Shown here in pieces: positions 41,313 to 50,410 of a stretch of 64,000 nucleotides of DNA (the stretch's first letter is position 1; every line of letters starts with the position of its first letter). This DNA is from Ruegeria meonggei (lineage in GTDB: Bacteria; Pseudomonadota; Alphaproteobacteria; Rhodobacterales; Rhodobacteraceae), in assembly GCF_900172215.1 (NCBI RefSeq), contig NZ_FWFP01000010.1, positions 1 to 64,000 of the forward strand, in the 5' to 3' direction. A program made the translations under genes and the position numbers. The notes under the pieces were generated by a model. That model was given only the letters and a program-made list of their open reading frames with translations, had not been told where the DNA came from and ran no database searches.

Positions 41313-41554
41313 CCGCCTCTTAATCGTTGCATCAGGTAGACTTCGCTGCCTTCGGGGATCGGTTCAGTCAATCCTGTGGCAATGACGCGCCCATCGATGG
41401 CGATGGACACGCCTGCATCAATCGGCCCCTGCAGCTGTGGATGCGCACGAACCAGTTCCTTCAGCAGATCACCGGTGGTCTTGGCCTGAACTTCAATCAC
41501 CTGCTGACCCCCGGTCAAAGACCGGAGGCCGGACCATAGGTGGACCTCAACCAT
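41309..41554 (-). CDS. MoaD/ThiS-family small protein
   Basis: The 81-residue product has the beta-grasp fold pattern (LWSGLRSLTGGQQVIEV at the start, VYLMQRLRGG at the end) and terminates in Gly-Gly, as required for C-terminal adenylation in MoaD and ThiS sulfur carriers. The gene overlaps the end of the molybdenum hydroxylase large-subunit gene by eight bases, so it belongs to that operon. It may donate sulfur for molybdenum cofactor maturation of this enzyme. No MoaE or ThiG partner is near. Confidence 0.75.
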   Translation of the reverse strand: MVEVHLWSGLRSLTGGQQVIEVQAKTTGDLLKELVRAHPQLQGPIDAGVSIAIDGRVIATGLTEPIPEGSEVYLMQRLRGG

Positions 41555-43802
41555 TGTCCTTCAACGCCGCCAGAATACGCGGCGGTGACATCGGCAGCTG
41601 CCGCATGCGCACACCGGCCGCATGCGACACCGCATTGGCGATGGCCGCCAGTGGCGGTACGATGCCGGTTTCGCCGACACCGCGTACACCAAACGGGTGG
41701 CCGGGGTTGGGCACTTCGACAATCACCGTGTCGATCATTGGCAAGTCGCTGGCAACTGGGATGCGGTAATCGAGGAAGATCGAGTTCTGCAAGCGGCCAT
41801 CGTCACCATATATATATTCCTCGTTCAGCGCCCAGCCGATGCCTTGTGCGGCGCCGCCCTGATACTGACCTTCGACATAGGTCGGGTGGATGGCCTTGCC
41901 GGCGTCCTGAATGACCGTGTAACGCGTGACCGAAGTTTTACCGGTCTCCGGGTCGACCTCTGCATCGACGATATGGGTGCCAAAGGACACGCCTGCGCCT
42001 TCGGGCGTGGCCTCGAAATGGCCTGATATCGGACCGCCGGTCGATCCCATGTCCGCTGTGATATCGGCCAGCGGCATCGGATCGAAATCGCCTGCATTGG
42101 GCCCAGAGGGCACCGCGCAGCCATCTTCCCATTTCACCGCATCCACCGGGATACCCCATTTGGCCGCAGCCCGTTCACTGAGCTTTTCAACCGCATGTTT
42201 CGCAGCCTTGATGGTTGCCAGGCCGCTGGCATAGGTCACGCGTGAGCCGTGGCTGACGTCATTGTATCCCAGCGTCGCCGTGTCCGCGATGGTGACCCGG
42301 ATATTCTCGTAGGGAATGCCCAGAACCTCAGCCGCCATCAGTGCCATCGAGGCGCGCGACCCGCCAATATCGGGCGTGCCGACCATCAGTTGGGCCGAGC
42401 CGTCCTCGGACAAGGCCAGAGACACCGATGTCTCGCCACCGTGGTTGAACCAGAAGCCACAGGAAATCCCCCGCCCCTGCCCCGGCTTCAGCGGGGCCGA
42501 GTAGTGCGGATGCGCCTTGGCGGCCACAAGCGTTTCGACCAGACCGATGCGTTCGTAGCGCGGGCCATAGCTGGCCTTGGTGCCCTCATGCGCTGCGTTT
42601 TTCAGGCGCACGTCGACCGGATCGAGATCCAGTTTCTTGCACAGCTCGTCAATCACCGACTCGACCGCGAAGGCTCCCATTGGCGCACCCGGCGCGCGGT
42701 AGGCTGCCTGTTTCGGGCGGTTGGCCATCACATCATAACCGATCTGCTTGACGTTGGTCAGGTTATAGGGCGCGAATGCGCACATGGCAGTCATGTCCCC
42801 CGGCGCACCCGGGAAGGCGCCGCCCTGCAGGCGGAACACGCCTTGCGCGGCCGTGATCGTCCCATCCTTCTTCATCCCGATCTTGATATCCATCGACGCA
42901 GAGGAGGTCGGACCAGTCGCCCGGAACACTTCGGAACGCGTCATCACCAGTTTAACCGGGCGGTTGGCCTTGCGGCTCAGCGCCAGAGCGACAGGTTCGA
43001 TGAACACGGTGGTCTTGCCACCAAAACCACCGCCAATCTCGGACGCGGTCACGCGCAGTTGCGAGGTCTCGATGCCCAACAACGCGGCACAGGTCTTTTG
43101 CGCAATCCAGTGACCTTGGGTGGTGCACCAAAGCTCGCCTTTGCCGTCATTGCCCAGCATGGCCAGACAGGCGTGCGGCTCAATATAACCTTGATGAGTC
43201 GCCTCGGTGACAAAGCTGTCTTCGATCACCAGATCGGCTTCGGCAAACCCTGCCTCGACATCGCCGTGGCCGCTATCGTGATAGCGTACGACGTTCGGGT
43301 GCATCCCTTCAGGTACGGAATAGTCCGCAGCGCCTTCGCGAATGACCGGTGCATCAGTGGCCATCGCCTTGTCCACGTCGGTGACGTGGGGCAGCACCTC
43401 ATACTCAACCTCGATCAGCTTAAGTGCATCGCGTGCCGCCAGCGCCGAGGTTGCAGCGATAGCCGCCACAGCATGCCCATCATAAAGGGCCTTTTCACCC
43501 GCCATGACGTTTTCCAGCACGTTCCAGAACTCGCCTTCCAGACCGGGTTTGAACAGTACATCGGCAAAGTCCGCGCGTGTGACGACAGCTTTGACGTCCT
43601 TATGCGCCTCAGCCTTCGACGCGTCGATCTTCACGATCCGCGCGTGAGCATGGGGTGAGCGCAAAACCGCACCAAACAGCATGCCCGGCGCTGAGATATC
43701 CGCCCCGAACTTGGCGCGGCCAGTGACCTTGTCCAAACCATCCGGACGGTTCGGGCGGGTGCCCACAAATGTGAAACCTGATTTACGATCGTCGAGTGCC
43801 AT
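41547..43802 (-). CDS. Molybdenum hydroxylase large subunit (xanthine DH family)
   Basis: The 751-residue product has the CoxL-like order: VTGRAKFGADISAPGM and AVLRSPHAHA at the start, TASEIGGGFGGKT, AYRAPGAPMGAFAVES, and the active-site Glu711 in GVGETGIVPP near the end. It binds the molybdopterin cofactor and hydroxylates a substrate with water as oxygen source. CO dehydrogenase-type AYxCSFR is absent, as is any nicotinate or xanthine signature I can name, so the substrate is open. It is third of the operon after the FAD and [2Fe-2S] subunits. Confidence 0.85.
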   Translation of the reverse strand: MALDDRKSGFTFVGTRPNRPDGLDKVTGRAKFGADISAPGMLFGAVLRSPHAHARIVKIDASKAEAHKDVKAVVTRADFADVLFKPGLEGEFWNVLENVMAGEKALYDGHAVAAIAATSALAARDALKLIEVEYEVLPHVTDVDKAMATDAPVIREGAADYSVPEGMHPNVVRYHDSGHGDVEAGFAEADLVIEDSFVTEATHQGYIEPHACLAMLGNDGKGELWCTTQGHWIAQKTCAALLGIETSQLRVTASEIGGGFGGKTTVFIEPVALALSRKANRPVKLVMTRSEVFRATGPTSSASMDIKIGMKKDGTITAAQGVFRLQGGAFPGAPGDMTAMCAFAPYNLTNVKQIGYDVMANRPKQAAYRAPGAPMGAFAVESVIDELCKKLDLDPVDVRLKNAAHEGTKASYGPRYERIGLVETLVAAKAHPHYSAPLKPGQGRGISCGFWFNHGGETSVSLALSEDGSAQLMVGTPDIGGSRASMALMAAEVLGIPYENIRVTIADTATLGYNDVSHGSRVTYASGLATIKAAKHAVEKLSERAAAKWGIPVDAVKWEDGCAVPSGPNAGDFDPMPLADITADMGSTGGPISGHFEATPEGAGVSFGTHIVDAEVDPETGKTSVTRYTVIQDAGKAIHPTYVEGQYQGGAAQGIGWALNEEYIYGDDGRLQNSIFLDYRIPVASDLPMIDTVIVEVPNPGHPFGVRGVGETGIVPPLAAIANAVSHAAGVRMRQLPMSPPRILAALKDNG

Positions 43803-44281
43803 TACGAAGCCTCCCGCAGCTCTGCCGCCGTTTCCATCACGGCACGAATGATCTTGTCATATCCGGTGCAGCGGCAGAGGTTGCCTGCCAGCCAATACCG
43901 GGTTTCTTCCTCGGTCGGGTTGGGGTTTTTCTCCAACAGCGACTTGGCCGCGACCAGAATGCCCGGCGTGCAGATGCCGCATTGAAGGGCTGCATGTTCG
44001 ATGAACTTCTGCTGTAGCGGGTGCAGGACGTCGCCCTCGGCGATGCCTTCGACGGTTTCGATCTGCTTGCCGTCAGCCTCGACCCCCAGCATCAGGCAGG
44101 AACAGACCAGACGGCCATCGACCGTGACCGAACACGCGCCGCAATCGCCGGTGCCGCAGCCTTCTTTGGCGCCGGTCAGGTTCAGCTTGTCGCGCAGACA
44201 GTCCAGCAGAGTTTCGCGCGGGTCGCAGAGATACTCAACCGTGTCCCCGTTCACGGTGGTGGATACGTGGAATTTGCTCAT
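43802..44281 (-). CDS. Molybdenum hydroxylase [2Fe-2S] subunit
   Basis: The 159-residue product has both [2Fe-2S] sets of the family. The plant-type EGCGTGDCGACSV set with a later Cys (LVCSCLM) lies in the first half; the four-helix set LQCGICTPG and LCRCTGYDKI lies in the second. It carries electrons from molybdenum to FAD. Start and stop overlap the flanking subunits by one to four bases, so the three are coupled. Confidence 0.9.
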   Translation of the reverse strand: MSKFHVSTTVNGDTVEYLCDPRETLLDCLRDKLNLTGAKEGCGTGDCGACSVTVDGRLVCSCLMLGVEADGKQIETVEGIAEGDVLHPLQQKFIEHAALQCGICTPGILVAAKSLLEKNPNPTEEETRYWLAGNLCRCTGYDKIIRAVMETAAELREAS

Positions 44282-45144
44282 GCTTGTTCTCCCTTGGCAC
44301 GGGCATAGGCGATTTTCGCAGCGCGTGTTGCCAGAACACCGGATACCTCAGTGCGGAATGCGATGGTTCCGCGCTTGTCATCGATTGGGTTGCAGGCAGC
44401 AGACGCAGCCGCGGCCAAGGCATCCAGCGCAGCCTCATCCAGCGTGCTGCCGATGATGGCCTTGGCACAGTCTTCAACCAGCAAAACGGTCGGGGCCACG
44501 GCCCCCAGCGAGACGCGCGCCTCGGTGATTGTGTCACCCTCCAGACGCAGGTTCACGCCGACGCCAACCACGGCGATGTCCATCTCAGTCCGTGGGATAA
44601 AACGCAGATAGGCGTCACCGCCGTTTGCCCCGCGTGCGGGGATGTTCACAGCCGATATCAGCTCACCCTTGTTCAGCGCGGTTCTACCGGGGCCGGTGGG
44701 GATGTCTTCAACGGCAACCTCGCGACTACCATCCGGGCCGGTCACCGTGACGGTCACGCCGGCGGCAACCATTGCCGGTACGGAATCTGCGGCAGGCGAT
44801 CCGTTGCACAGGTTGCCGGTCAGCGTCGCGCGGCCCTGCACCTGGGTGGACCCGATCAGGTCCATCGCCTCAACCACGCCGGGCCAGTCGCGGACCAGTT
44901 CGGCGTGTTCGCTCATCTCGGCACCGGTGGCGGCGACGCCAATTGTCCAACTGCCGTCGGCATTGCGGGTGATGTCTTGCACGCCGTTGATTTTCTTGAT
45001 GTCGATCAGCGTATTAGGCGTCACCAAGTCTGAGCGCAGCTGCACCAAAACATCGGTGCCGCCTGCCAAAAACCGTGTGGTGCCCGTCGCGTTCGCGGCA
45101 AGTGCCGACGCCTCGGCAAAGCTGGCGGGGCTGTGATAGTCCAT
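44278..45144 (-). CDS. Molybdenum hydroxylase FAD subunit
   Basis: GAGG eight bases before the ATG at 45144 sets the start. The 288-residue product has the CoxM-type FAD-binding pattern: FLAGGTDVLVQLRSDLV, then ATLTGNLCNGSPAADSVPAM, and a C-terminal SLGAVAPTVLLVEDCA. It passes electrons to an external acceptor. It is the first of the molybdenum hydroxylase subunits and is 130 bases from the reductive dehalogenase gene on the same strand. Confidence 0.88.
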   Translation of the reverse strand: MDYHSPASFAEASALAANATGTTRFLAGGTDVLVQLRSDLVTPNTLIDIKKINGVQDITRNADGSWTIGVAATGAEMSEHAELVRDWPGVVEAMDLIGSTQVQGRATLTGNLCNGSPAADSVPAMVAAGVTVTVTGPDGSREVAVEDIPTGPGRTALNKGELISAVNIPARGANGGDAYLRFIPRTEMDIAVVGVGVNLRLEGDTITEARVSLGAVAPTVLLVEDCAKAIIGSTLDEAALDALAAAASAACNPIDDKRGTIAFRTEVSGVLATRAAKIAYARAKGEQA

Positions 45145-45263
45145 GAAAATACCTCGCACCTGTTGATCAGGATTCACTGGGGTTCGCAGGGGACGTTAGT
45201 GCAGCAACCCAACGGCGTCCATGGCTGGAACGACCAAATTTTGCGTTTCAGAATGTCGTTTCC

Positions 45264-45276
45264 TGACCTCAGGTCA
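45264..45276. promoter_or_regulatory. 13-base palindrome before the FAD-subunit gene
   Basis: TGACCT-C-AGGTCA is a perfect palindrome, six-base arms around one base. It straddles the stop codon of the reductive dehalogenase and lies about 120 bases before the FAD-subunit ATG. It could be an operator for the molybdenum hydroxylase operon. Confidence 0.4.
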
Positions 45277-48200
45277 CAGATCGATCTCGATCACTCCGCC
45301 TGGTTGGGCCGCGCGGCTCTGGCACAGGATGATCGCACCCTCGCGTTGCTTGTTGGACAGGACAAAATCGCGGTGCTCGATCTCACCTGAAATCACGCCG
45401 CATTTGCAGACCCCGCAAATCCCGTCCGAGCATTTCACATCGACGTGAATACCCGCCTCATTCAACACCTGCGCGGCGTCCTTGGTTTCTGGCACAGTCA
45501 GTTCCTGACCGGATTGCCGCAGTTTCAGGGTGAACGGGTGGTTCTCATACTCCGGCTGTTCGGGAACCGAGAAATACTCAAGATGACGTGCCTCGTCCGG
45601 GAAACCCTCACGCTGTGCCGCTTGGATGACCCCGTCCATATAGCGGTCGGGCCCGCAGGTATAAACGTGCCAACCGTCCTGATAGCCCGACAGGATCGCA
45701 TCCAGATTGGCGCGGGTGCCTTCATCCGAGAAATGGAAATGCACATGATCCGCCCAGGGCATCGCCGCCAGATCGTCCAGATACCCGGCCACTGCCCGTG
45801 TGCTGGCGGAATAGTGCAGAGCGAAAGGTTTGCCCAGGGCATGCAAACGCTGAGCGAAAGCGATCATCGGGGTGATCCCGATACCGCCCCCCATCAGGAA
45901 TGATTTGGTCGCTGTTTCGTCCAGTTCGAAATGGTTGATGGGTTTTGAGATAAAGACCTTGCGCCCCTCGTTAAAGATACGGTGCAACAAGGCTGACCCG
46001 CCACGTCCCTCATCCTCACGCAAGACGCCGATCTGATAAGTAGACCGATCAGAAGGGTCGCCAGACATCGAATACTGACGCAGGAATTCCGGCGCGACCA
46101 GCACATCCAAATGCGCCCCGGCGGTCCAGCCGGGCAGGTCTGTGCCATCAAGGGTTGCGAACTCGTATTTCGTCACATCCGCCGTCATCCGGTCAACCTT
46201 GGACAATTCAACCCGCATCACCGGCGCGTCACCGGCAATGGTATAGCGGTGGACAACAGATTGATCTCCGGCAGTTTTGCGGGCCTTGTAATCGTCGGCG
46301 GTCACCAGTGCCTCATAGGCGGCAATCCCTGCCTCGCGGTCCATCGCAAAGGGATAGGGCCAGGGATGAGGGGCCAGATAGGCGGGATAGACGGCCAGGG
46401 TCTGATCTTCGTATTTCAGGTCCAGATCGGTTTGCAGCCCCCGCCGGTTCAGCGGGTGTGCCGTCGGGCGGTAAGACCCGTCAGCCTGCAGTTCGATATC
46501 CCACCACCATTTCTTGGTGTCGTTCAACCCGCCATTGCCCACCATATCGTCCAGTTTCGCCAATGCAGGCGCGGCGGACGGGAGGTTCATCGCGGCCCAT
46601 CGGAACGGGCGTTCCTTGAAAATCCCTTCAAGGTTCCACGGGCAGGTCTTCATACACCGCCCGCACATCGCGCCACCTGGGGTGGTGATCCGGTAGGTGG
46701 CGCATTTCTGGCTGTCGGATTTCCAGATCTCATAGCCGTTGAACATCAGCTTTGGACCCGCAGTGATGGCCCCGGACGGACATTCCCGCGCGCATTTGTT
46801 GCACGATTCGCAAAAGCTCTGCAGGCCGAAATCAATCGGCTTGTCATGCGCCATTGGCATGTCCGTGGTCACCGCCCCTGATTTCAGACGCGGTCCCAGA
46901 TAGGGGTTCAGAATGACCTCCCCAATGCGGCTGACCTCACCCAGGCCCGATAACAGCAGCAGCGGCGGTTGCAGCACCTCGCCATCCATTACCGTATGCG
47001 CCCTGGCCTTGTAACCGAGGTTGCGGATCTGTTGCGCAATCACCCCGCCCAGCAAAGAAAAACGCAGATAGGCGCGCATGGATTGGGCAACGCTGATCCA
47101 ATCGTCGCCGCTGGCCCCCTCCATCGTTTCATAGCCCTGATCGATGATCATGCTGATGGCTTGATCATGGGGCGGCGTGATTTCCTCGCCGGTTGCGTCG
47201 TGGGAATACCAAGCCCAGTCTGGGCATCGGCTTAGCCCCACCGCATCCACACCCAGGAAATAGGTTGCGGCCTTGATATTGGCCGCATTGCGCTGGGCAT
47301 CGGTTGGCGGAGCAACATCCGCTGTTTCTCCATCCTGCAGCAGCACAAAGGCGCCCAGAGCCCGCCGTTGGGCAAAACTGGGGGCGGCCTTGCGTACGTA
47401 ATGCCCGCCCTTTGCTGCGTCCTGCAGCGCCTTGCCCATATCCCCGAATTGCGCCCGCGCGAACATGTCCGCCCGTTTGGGGACACGGGCGACGTTTTCC
47501 TCGTCGATATAGGTGGTTGGAGTATCCACGCGTTTCAGTTTTTCGAACGGATGTGCCCCGTCCATGTAACGCCGCTTGGCATAAGGATCGCGGTTCAGCG
47601 CGTTCTTGGCAAATCCTGTCCCCAGCCACCACGCAGGCCCCTGCGTGCGAAACCACGGCTGCTGGTCCATCGGCACCAAGGGCTGATCATGGGTAATCTC
47701 TATCTCGGTTGTTACGGCGGCCAAACCGAACCGTTTGCCCAGCCACGGCACCACGACCTCTCCGTCTTCAACCGAGGCCAAGCCTGCGGCAACGGCCAGC
47801 TTGCCCAGGTCAACCTCGGACGACATCGCCGTGTGCAGACGCGCGTCAAACCCCAGCAGACGGATGTAATTGGCAAGAACCACCGCATTCTCGGTCGCCA
47901 GCAAACAGGCACGATGATCCTGCGCATCGGCGATCCAGTCTGCCCCCGGCTCATCCGGATCAGGGTCGCGGTTATGTTCGTACAGAAACACGATGGCGTG
48001 GCGGTGTGTGGCCATCGGTTTGGGTGCGGCCTCCATGCTCTCCTTGAGATCCGCCATGATCAGATCGATCCCCGAGGCCAGCGTCTTGGTCTGCCGCGTC
48101 TTCAACGCGTGGGCTAGACGGTCGATATCAGGGTTGCGGCGGGGCTCATTCAACATCGCTTCGGGCGGTAGGGGGCCGCAGCCCATCATCGAGGCATCGT

Positions 48201-48486
48201 TGAAATACCCAAACGCCTTTAGGTGGTTGGCGCGTTCGGTCGGGTCAGACGGCACATCCGACGGCACCGGGTTCACGAACCCGTCGCGGATGGTATCCAT
48301 CATCGCCTGGAACTCCCCCATCGCATTGACGATATTGTCCGGCTGATCGGGGCGATGAAAGCTTAGCACCGGCATTGGCTGCACCAAACTCAGATCCGGC
48401 ATCTGACCTTGCCGTTCCAGCCGTTCCAGCGGATAGGAGCCCATATGGACCGGCCGGTTCTTGTCTGAGAAAAAGCGGGTCCCCAT
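45274..48486 (-). CDS. Self-sufficient reductive dehalogenase (RdhA-reductase fusion)
   Basis: The 1070-residue protein joins a cobalamin-type reductive dehalogenase to an electron-transfer module. Residues about 40-550 are the RdhA catalytic region. Two [4Fe-4S] sites follow: C559-x-x-C562-x-x-C565-x-x-x-C569-P and C595 with C608-x-x-C611-x-x-x-C615-P. About 745-970 is a ferredoxin-reductase-like unit with flavin motif R803-Q-Y-S and GGGIGITPM. A plant-type [2Fe-2S] domain closes with C1019, C1024, C1027 and C1055. There is no Tat signal and no rdhB, so it is cytosolic and NAD(P)H-driven, like the oxygen-tolerant catabolic BhbA type. It should remove halogen from an organohalide, perhaps a bromophenol or halo-hydroxybenzoate. 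It is head to head with a LysR gene. Confidence 0.85.
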   Translation of the reverse strand: MGTRFFSDKNRPVHMGSYPLERLERQGQMPDLSLVQPMPVLSFHRPDQPDNIVNAMGEFQAMMDTIRDGFVNPVPSDVPSDPTERANHLKAFGYFNDASMMGCGPLPPEAMLNEPRRNPDIDRLAHALKTRQTKTLASGIDLIMADLKESMEAAPKPMATHRHAIVFLYEHNRDPDPDEPGADWIADAQDHRACLLATENAVVLANYIRLLGFDARLHTAMSSEVDLGKLAVAAGLASVEDGEVVVPWLGKRFGLAAVTTEIEITHDQPLVPMDQQPWFRTQGPAWWLGTGFAKNALNRDPYAKRRYMDGAHPFEKLKRVDTPTTYIDEENVARVPKRADMFARAQFGDMGKALQDAAKGGHYVRKAAPSFAQRRALGAFVLLQDGETADVAPPTDAQRNAANIKAATYFLGVDAVGLSRCPDWAWYSHDATGEEITPPHDQAISMIIDQGYETMEGASGDDWISVAQSMRAYLRFSLLGGVIAQQIRNLGYKARAHTVMDGEVLQPPLLLLSGLGEVSRIGEVILNPYLGPRLKSGAVTTDMPMAHDKPIDFGLQSFCESCNKCARECPSGAITAGPKLMFNGYEIWKSDSQKCATYRITTPGGAMCGRCMKTCPWNLEGIFKERPFRWAAMNLPSAAPALAKLDDMVGNGGLNDTKKWWWDIELQADGSYRPTAHPLNRRGLQTDLDLKYEDQTLAVYPAYLAPHPWPYPFAMDREAGIAAYEALVTADDYKARKTAGDQSVVHRYTIAGDAPVMRVELSKVDRMTADVTKYEFATLDGTDLPGWTAGAHLDVLVAPEFLRQYSMSGDPSDRSTYQIGVLREDEGRGGSALLHRIFNEGRKVFISKPINHFELDETATKSFLMGGGIGITPMIAFAQRLHALGKPFALHYSASTRAVAGYLDDLAAMPWADHVHFHFSDEGTRANLDAILSGYQDGWHVYTCGPDRYMDGVIQAAQREGFPDEARHLEYFSVPEQPEYENHPFTLKLRQSGQELTVPETKDAAQVLNEAGIHVDVKCSDGICGVCKCGVISGEIEHRDFVLSNKQREGAIILCQSRAAQPGGVIEIDL

Positions 48487-48536
48487 CGCGTGCCTCCAGT
48501 TGCTGACTGTCTCCTATCCTGCGGTGGACAGCAAAT

Positions 48537-48550
48537 CTATTCATGAATAG
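48537..48550. promoter_or_regulatory. Palindromic site between rdhA and lysR
   Basis: CTATTCATGAATAG is a perfect 14-base palindrome located 11 bases before the LysR ATG and about 50 bases before the dehalogenase ATG. This fits the binding site of the LysR protein controlling both genes, and it resembles the T-N11-A LysR box (first T to last A). Confidence 0.6.
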
Positions 48551-48561
48551 TCATAGACGGT

Positions 48562-49464
48562 ATGAGCAAAACTGATTTCACCGATCTGGACGGCAAGGTG
48601 CTGCGCGTCTTCCTCACCATACTCGAGGAAAGCTCGGTTTCGAAAGCGGCGGACCGGCTAGGGGTCACGCAATCGGCCATTAGCCACACGTTGGGCAAAC
48701 TGCGACAGGTCCTGGGTGACCCGCTTTTCGTTCGATCCGGTCAGGGGCTGACACCCACCGAGCGCGCCTTGTCGTTGAAGGACCCGGTCCAGCGTGTCCT
48801 GGACGGCATGCGCGCCCTGACCGAGGATCGCCCGTTTGACCCATTGTCAGAAGAGATCAGCCTGCAGATCGCCACCAATGATATGCCGCGAGAACTGATT
48901 TTTCCCCCGCTGGTGCGCGCGGCCCGGGCCGAAGGCGTGCGGCTGCAACTTGGCTTTATCCCCTCGGGTGTGCCGGATCCTGATCTGCTGCGCAGTGACC
49001 GCTGCCAGCTGATGCTGACCCCGCTGCCACCGGATGGACCGGATATCTTTCAGAAACGCCTATTAAGCAGCCCGTTGATGATCTTCTATGACGCGGAGCG
49101 GCGCACGCCCCCAAAAAGTTGGCAAGCCTATTGCGACACAGATCACGTCGCGGTCCGGTTTGCGGACGGGCGCAGCTCTCGTGTGGTGATGCGGGGCGTG
49201 GATCAGACCCGGATCAAACCAGCCACTGTCACCCTGCCGCATTTCAACGCCATTCCACCGTTCGTGAAAGGCAGTGACCTGATATCAACTGACACGGCGC
49301 TAATGAAACGCGGTCCGCTTGCAGCACTTGACTGCGCGCCGCTGCCCTTTGCCTGTGACCCGGTTTCAATCTACATGGTCTGGCACCAACGGTCAGCCAA
49401 CGACCCAGCGCACCGTTGGCTGCGCCATCGGATCGAAGCGCTTGCCGCGGCGCTTCAGGACTGA
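48562..49464 (+). CDS. LysR-family regulator, divergent from rdhA
   Basis: The 300-residue product has an N-terminal HTH (VLRVFLTILEESSVSKAADRLGVTQSAISHTL read in parts) and a PBP-like effector domain starting near residue 90. It is separated from the reductive dehalogenase gene by 75 bases holding a perfect palindrome, so it is the obvious regulator; the effector may be the halogenated substrate. Its 3' end overlaps the next LysR gene on the other strand. Confidence 0.85.
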   Translation: MSKTDFTDLDGKVLRVFLTILEESSVSKAADRLGVTQSAISHTLGKLRQVLGDPLFVRSGQGLTPTERALSLKDPVQRVLDGMRALTEDRPFDPLSEEISLQIATNDMPRELIFPPLVRAARAEGVRLQLGFIPSGVPDPDLLRSDRCQLMLTPLPPDGPDIFQKRLLSSPLMIFYDAERRTPPKSWQAYCDTDHVAVRFADGRSSRVVMRGVDQTRIKPATVTLPHFNAIPPFVKGSDLISTDTALMKRGPLAALDCAPLPFACDPVSIYMVWHQRSANDPAHRWLRHRIEALAAALQD

Positions 49465-50306
49465 GTCAGCAGCCAGTCCTTCATCGCCGTGACAAGCGCA
49501 GGCTGGCGCGGATGTTTCGGCGTGACCACGTAAAAGCCGAGGTCTTCGATCAGCACTTCGGGTAGAGGTTGAACCAACTGACCGGATACAAGCTCTGCCG
49601 ATACAAGGGCTTCATTGGCCAGCGCGACACCCTGGCCCGACAAAGCGGCATCGATTGCCAGACTGGTTTGGCTAAAGTTCATGACACGGGCTTTGCCCTC
49701 AACGGCGGCGCGTTCCAAAAACAAAGGCCACAAACCATGCGTGTCATTCAGCAAAACGTGGCGCAACAGATCCTTGGGTTGCTTGATCTCACGCGCCAGC
49801 ACCTGGCTGCAGACTGGAATGAAATTGGTGGAAAACAATGGCTCGGCCGTCAGGCCCTGGCCAAATGGCGCGCGGCCCTGCCTGACAGCAAGGTCCACGC
49901 CATCGCCCCGGAAATCGGCCAATTGTTCGCGCGCATCGATCCGAACTTCGATCTCGGGGTGTTGTGCGGTGAAGTCCGGCAAACGTGGGACCAGCCATTT
50001 CGACGCAAAGCTAGGCGTGACGGACAATGTGATCTGACGGTCCCCCGACAGCTCGTGTACCGCGTCTTCAATCAGGCGAAAGGCTCGGCGAAGTGGTGCA
50101 TGAAACCGTCGCCCCGCATCGGTCAGCGCAAGACCCCGTGGCAAACGGTCGAACAGGGTTTCCGCCAAACGCGCCTCAAGACCGCGCACCTGCTGGGCGA
50201 CCGCACCCTGCGTCACACCCAGTTCTTCAGCCGCAAGGCGAAAGTTCAGGTGCCGAGCCGAGGCTTCAAAAGCCCGCAGTGCATTTAAGGGGGGCAGTGC
50301 TGTCAT
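49455..50306 (-). CDS. LysR-family regulator (GcvA-like)
   Basis: From the ATG at 50306 the product is 283 residues, beginning MTALPPLNALRAFEASARHLNF, the GcvA/AmpR-subgroup start, then LAAEELGVTQGAVAQQVRGLE. An ATG 37 codons upstream is possible but adds non-homologous sequence. It is divergent from an SDR gene 104 bases away, which is its likely target. Confidence 0.8.
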   Translation of the reverse strand: MTALPPLNALRAFEASARHLNFRLAAEELGVTQGAVAQQVRGLEARLAETLFDRLPRGLALTDAGRRFHAPLRRAFRLIEDAVHELSGDRQITLSVTPSFASKWLVPRLPDFTAQHPEIEVRIDAREQLADFRGDGVDLAVRQGRAPFGQGLTAEPLFSTNFIPVCSQVLAREIKQPKDLLRHVLLNDTHGLWPLFLERAAVEGKARVMNFSQTSLAIDAALSGQGVALANEALVSAELVSGQLVQPLPEVLIEDLGFYVVTPKHPRQPALVTAMKDWLLTQS

Positions 50307-50410
50307 CAATTCATCCAGTAGATTTCCTACAGCATAGAGACAGAAGAACTGATTGGTCAAACCCGGTTTCAGCGCCCATCTTGAAGGCAACCACAAAACG
50401 GAGACATCAC

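Noticed and set aside
42249..43658. 469-codon plus-strand frame opposite the molybdenum hydroxylase
   Set aside because: It is the antisense of a well-supported gene, with no ribosome site or domain; a shadow from G+C-rich codon use.
41547..43802. Aerobic CO dehydrogenase (form I CoxL)
   Set aside because: The diagnostic AYxCSFR active-site loop is absent; the segment reads AYRAPGAPMGAF.
45274..48486. Epoxyqueuosine reductase (QueG) instead of RdhA
   Set aside because: QueG is about 350-380 residues and lacks a fused flavin reductase and [2Fe-2S] domain; the long N-terminal part and reductase tail match catabolic RdhA fusions.
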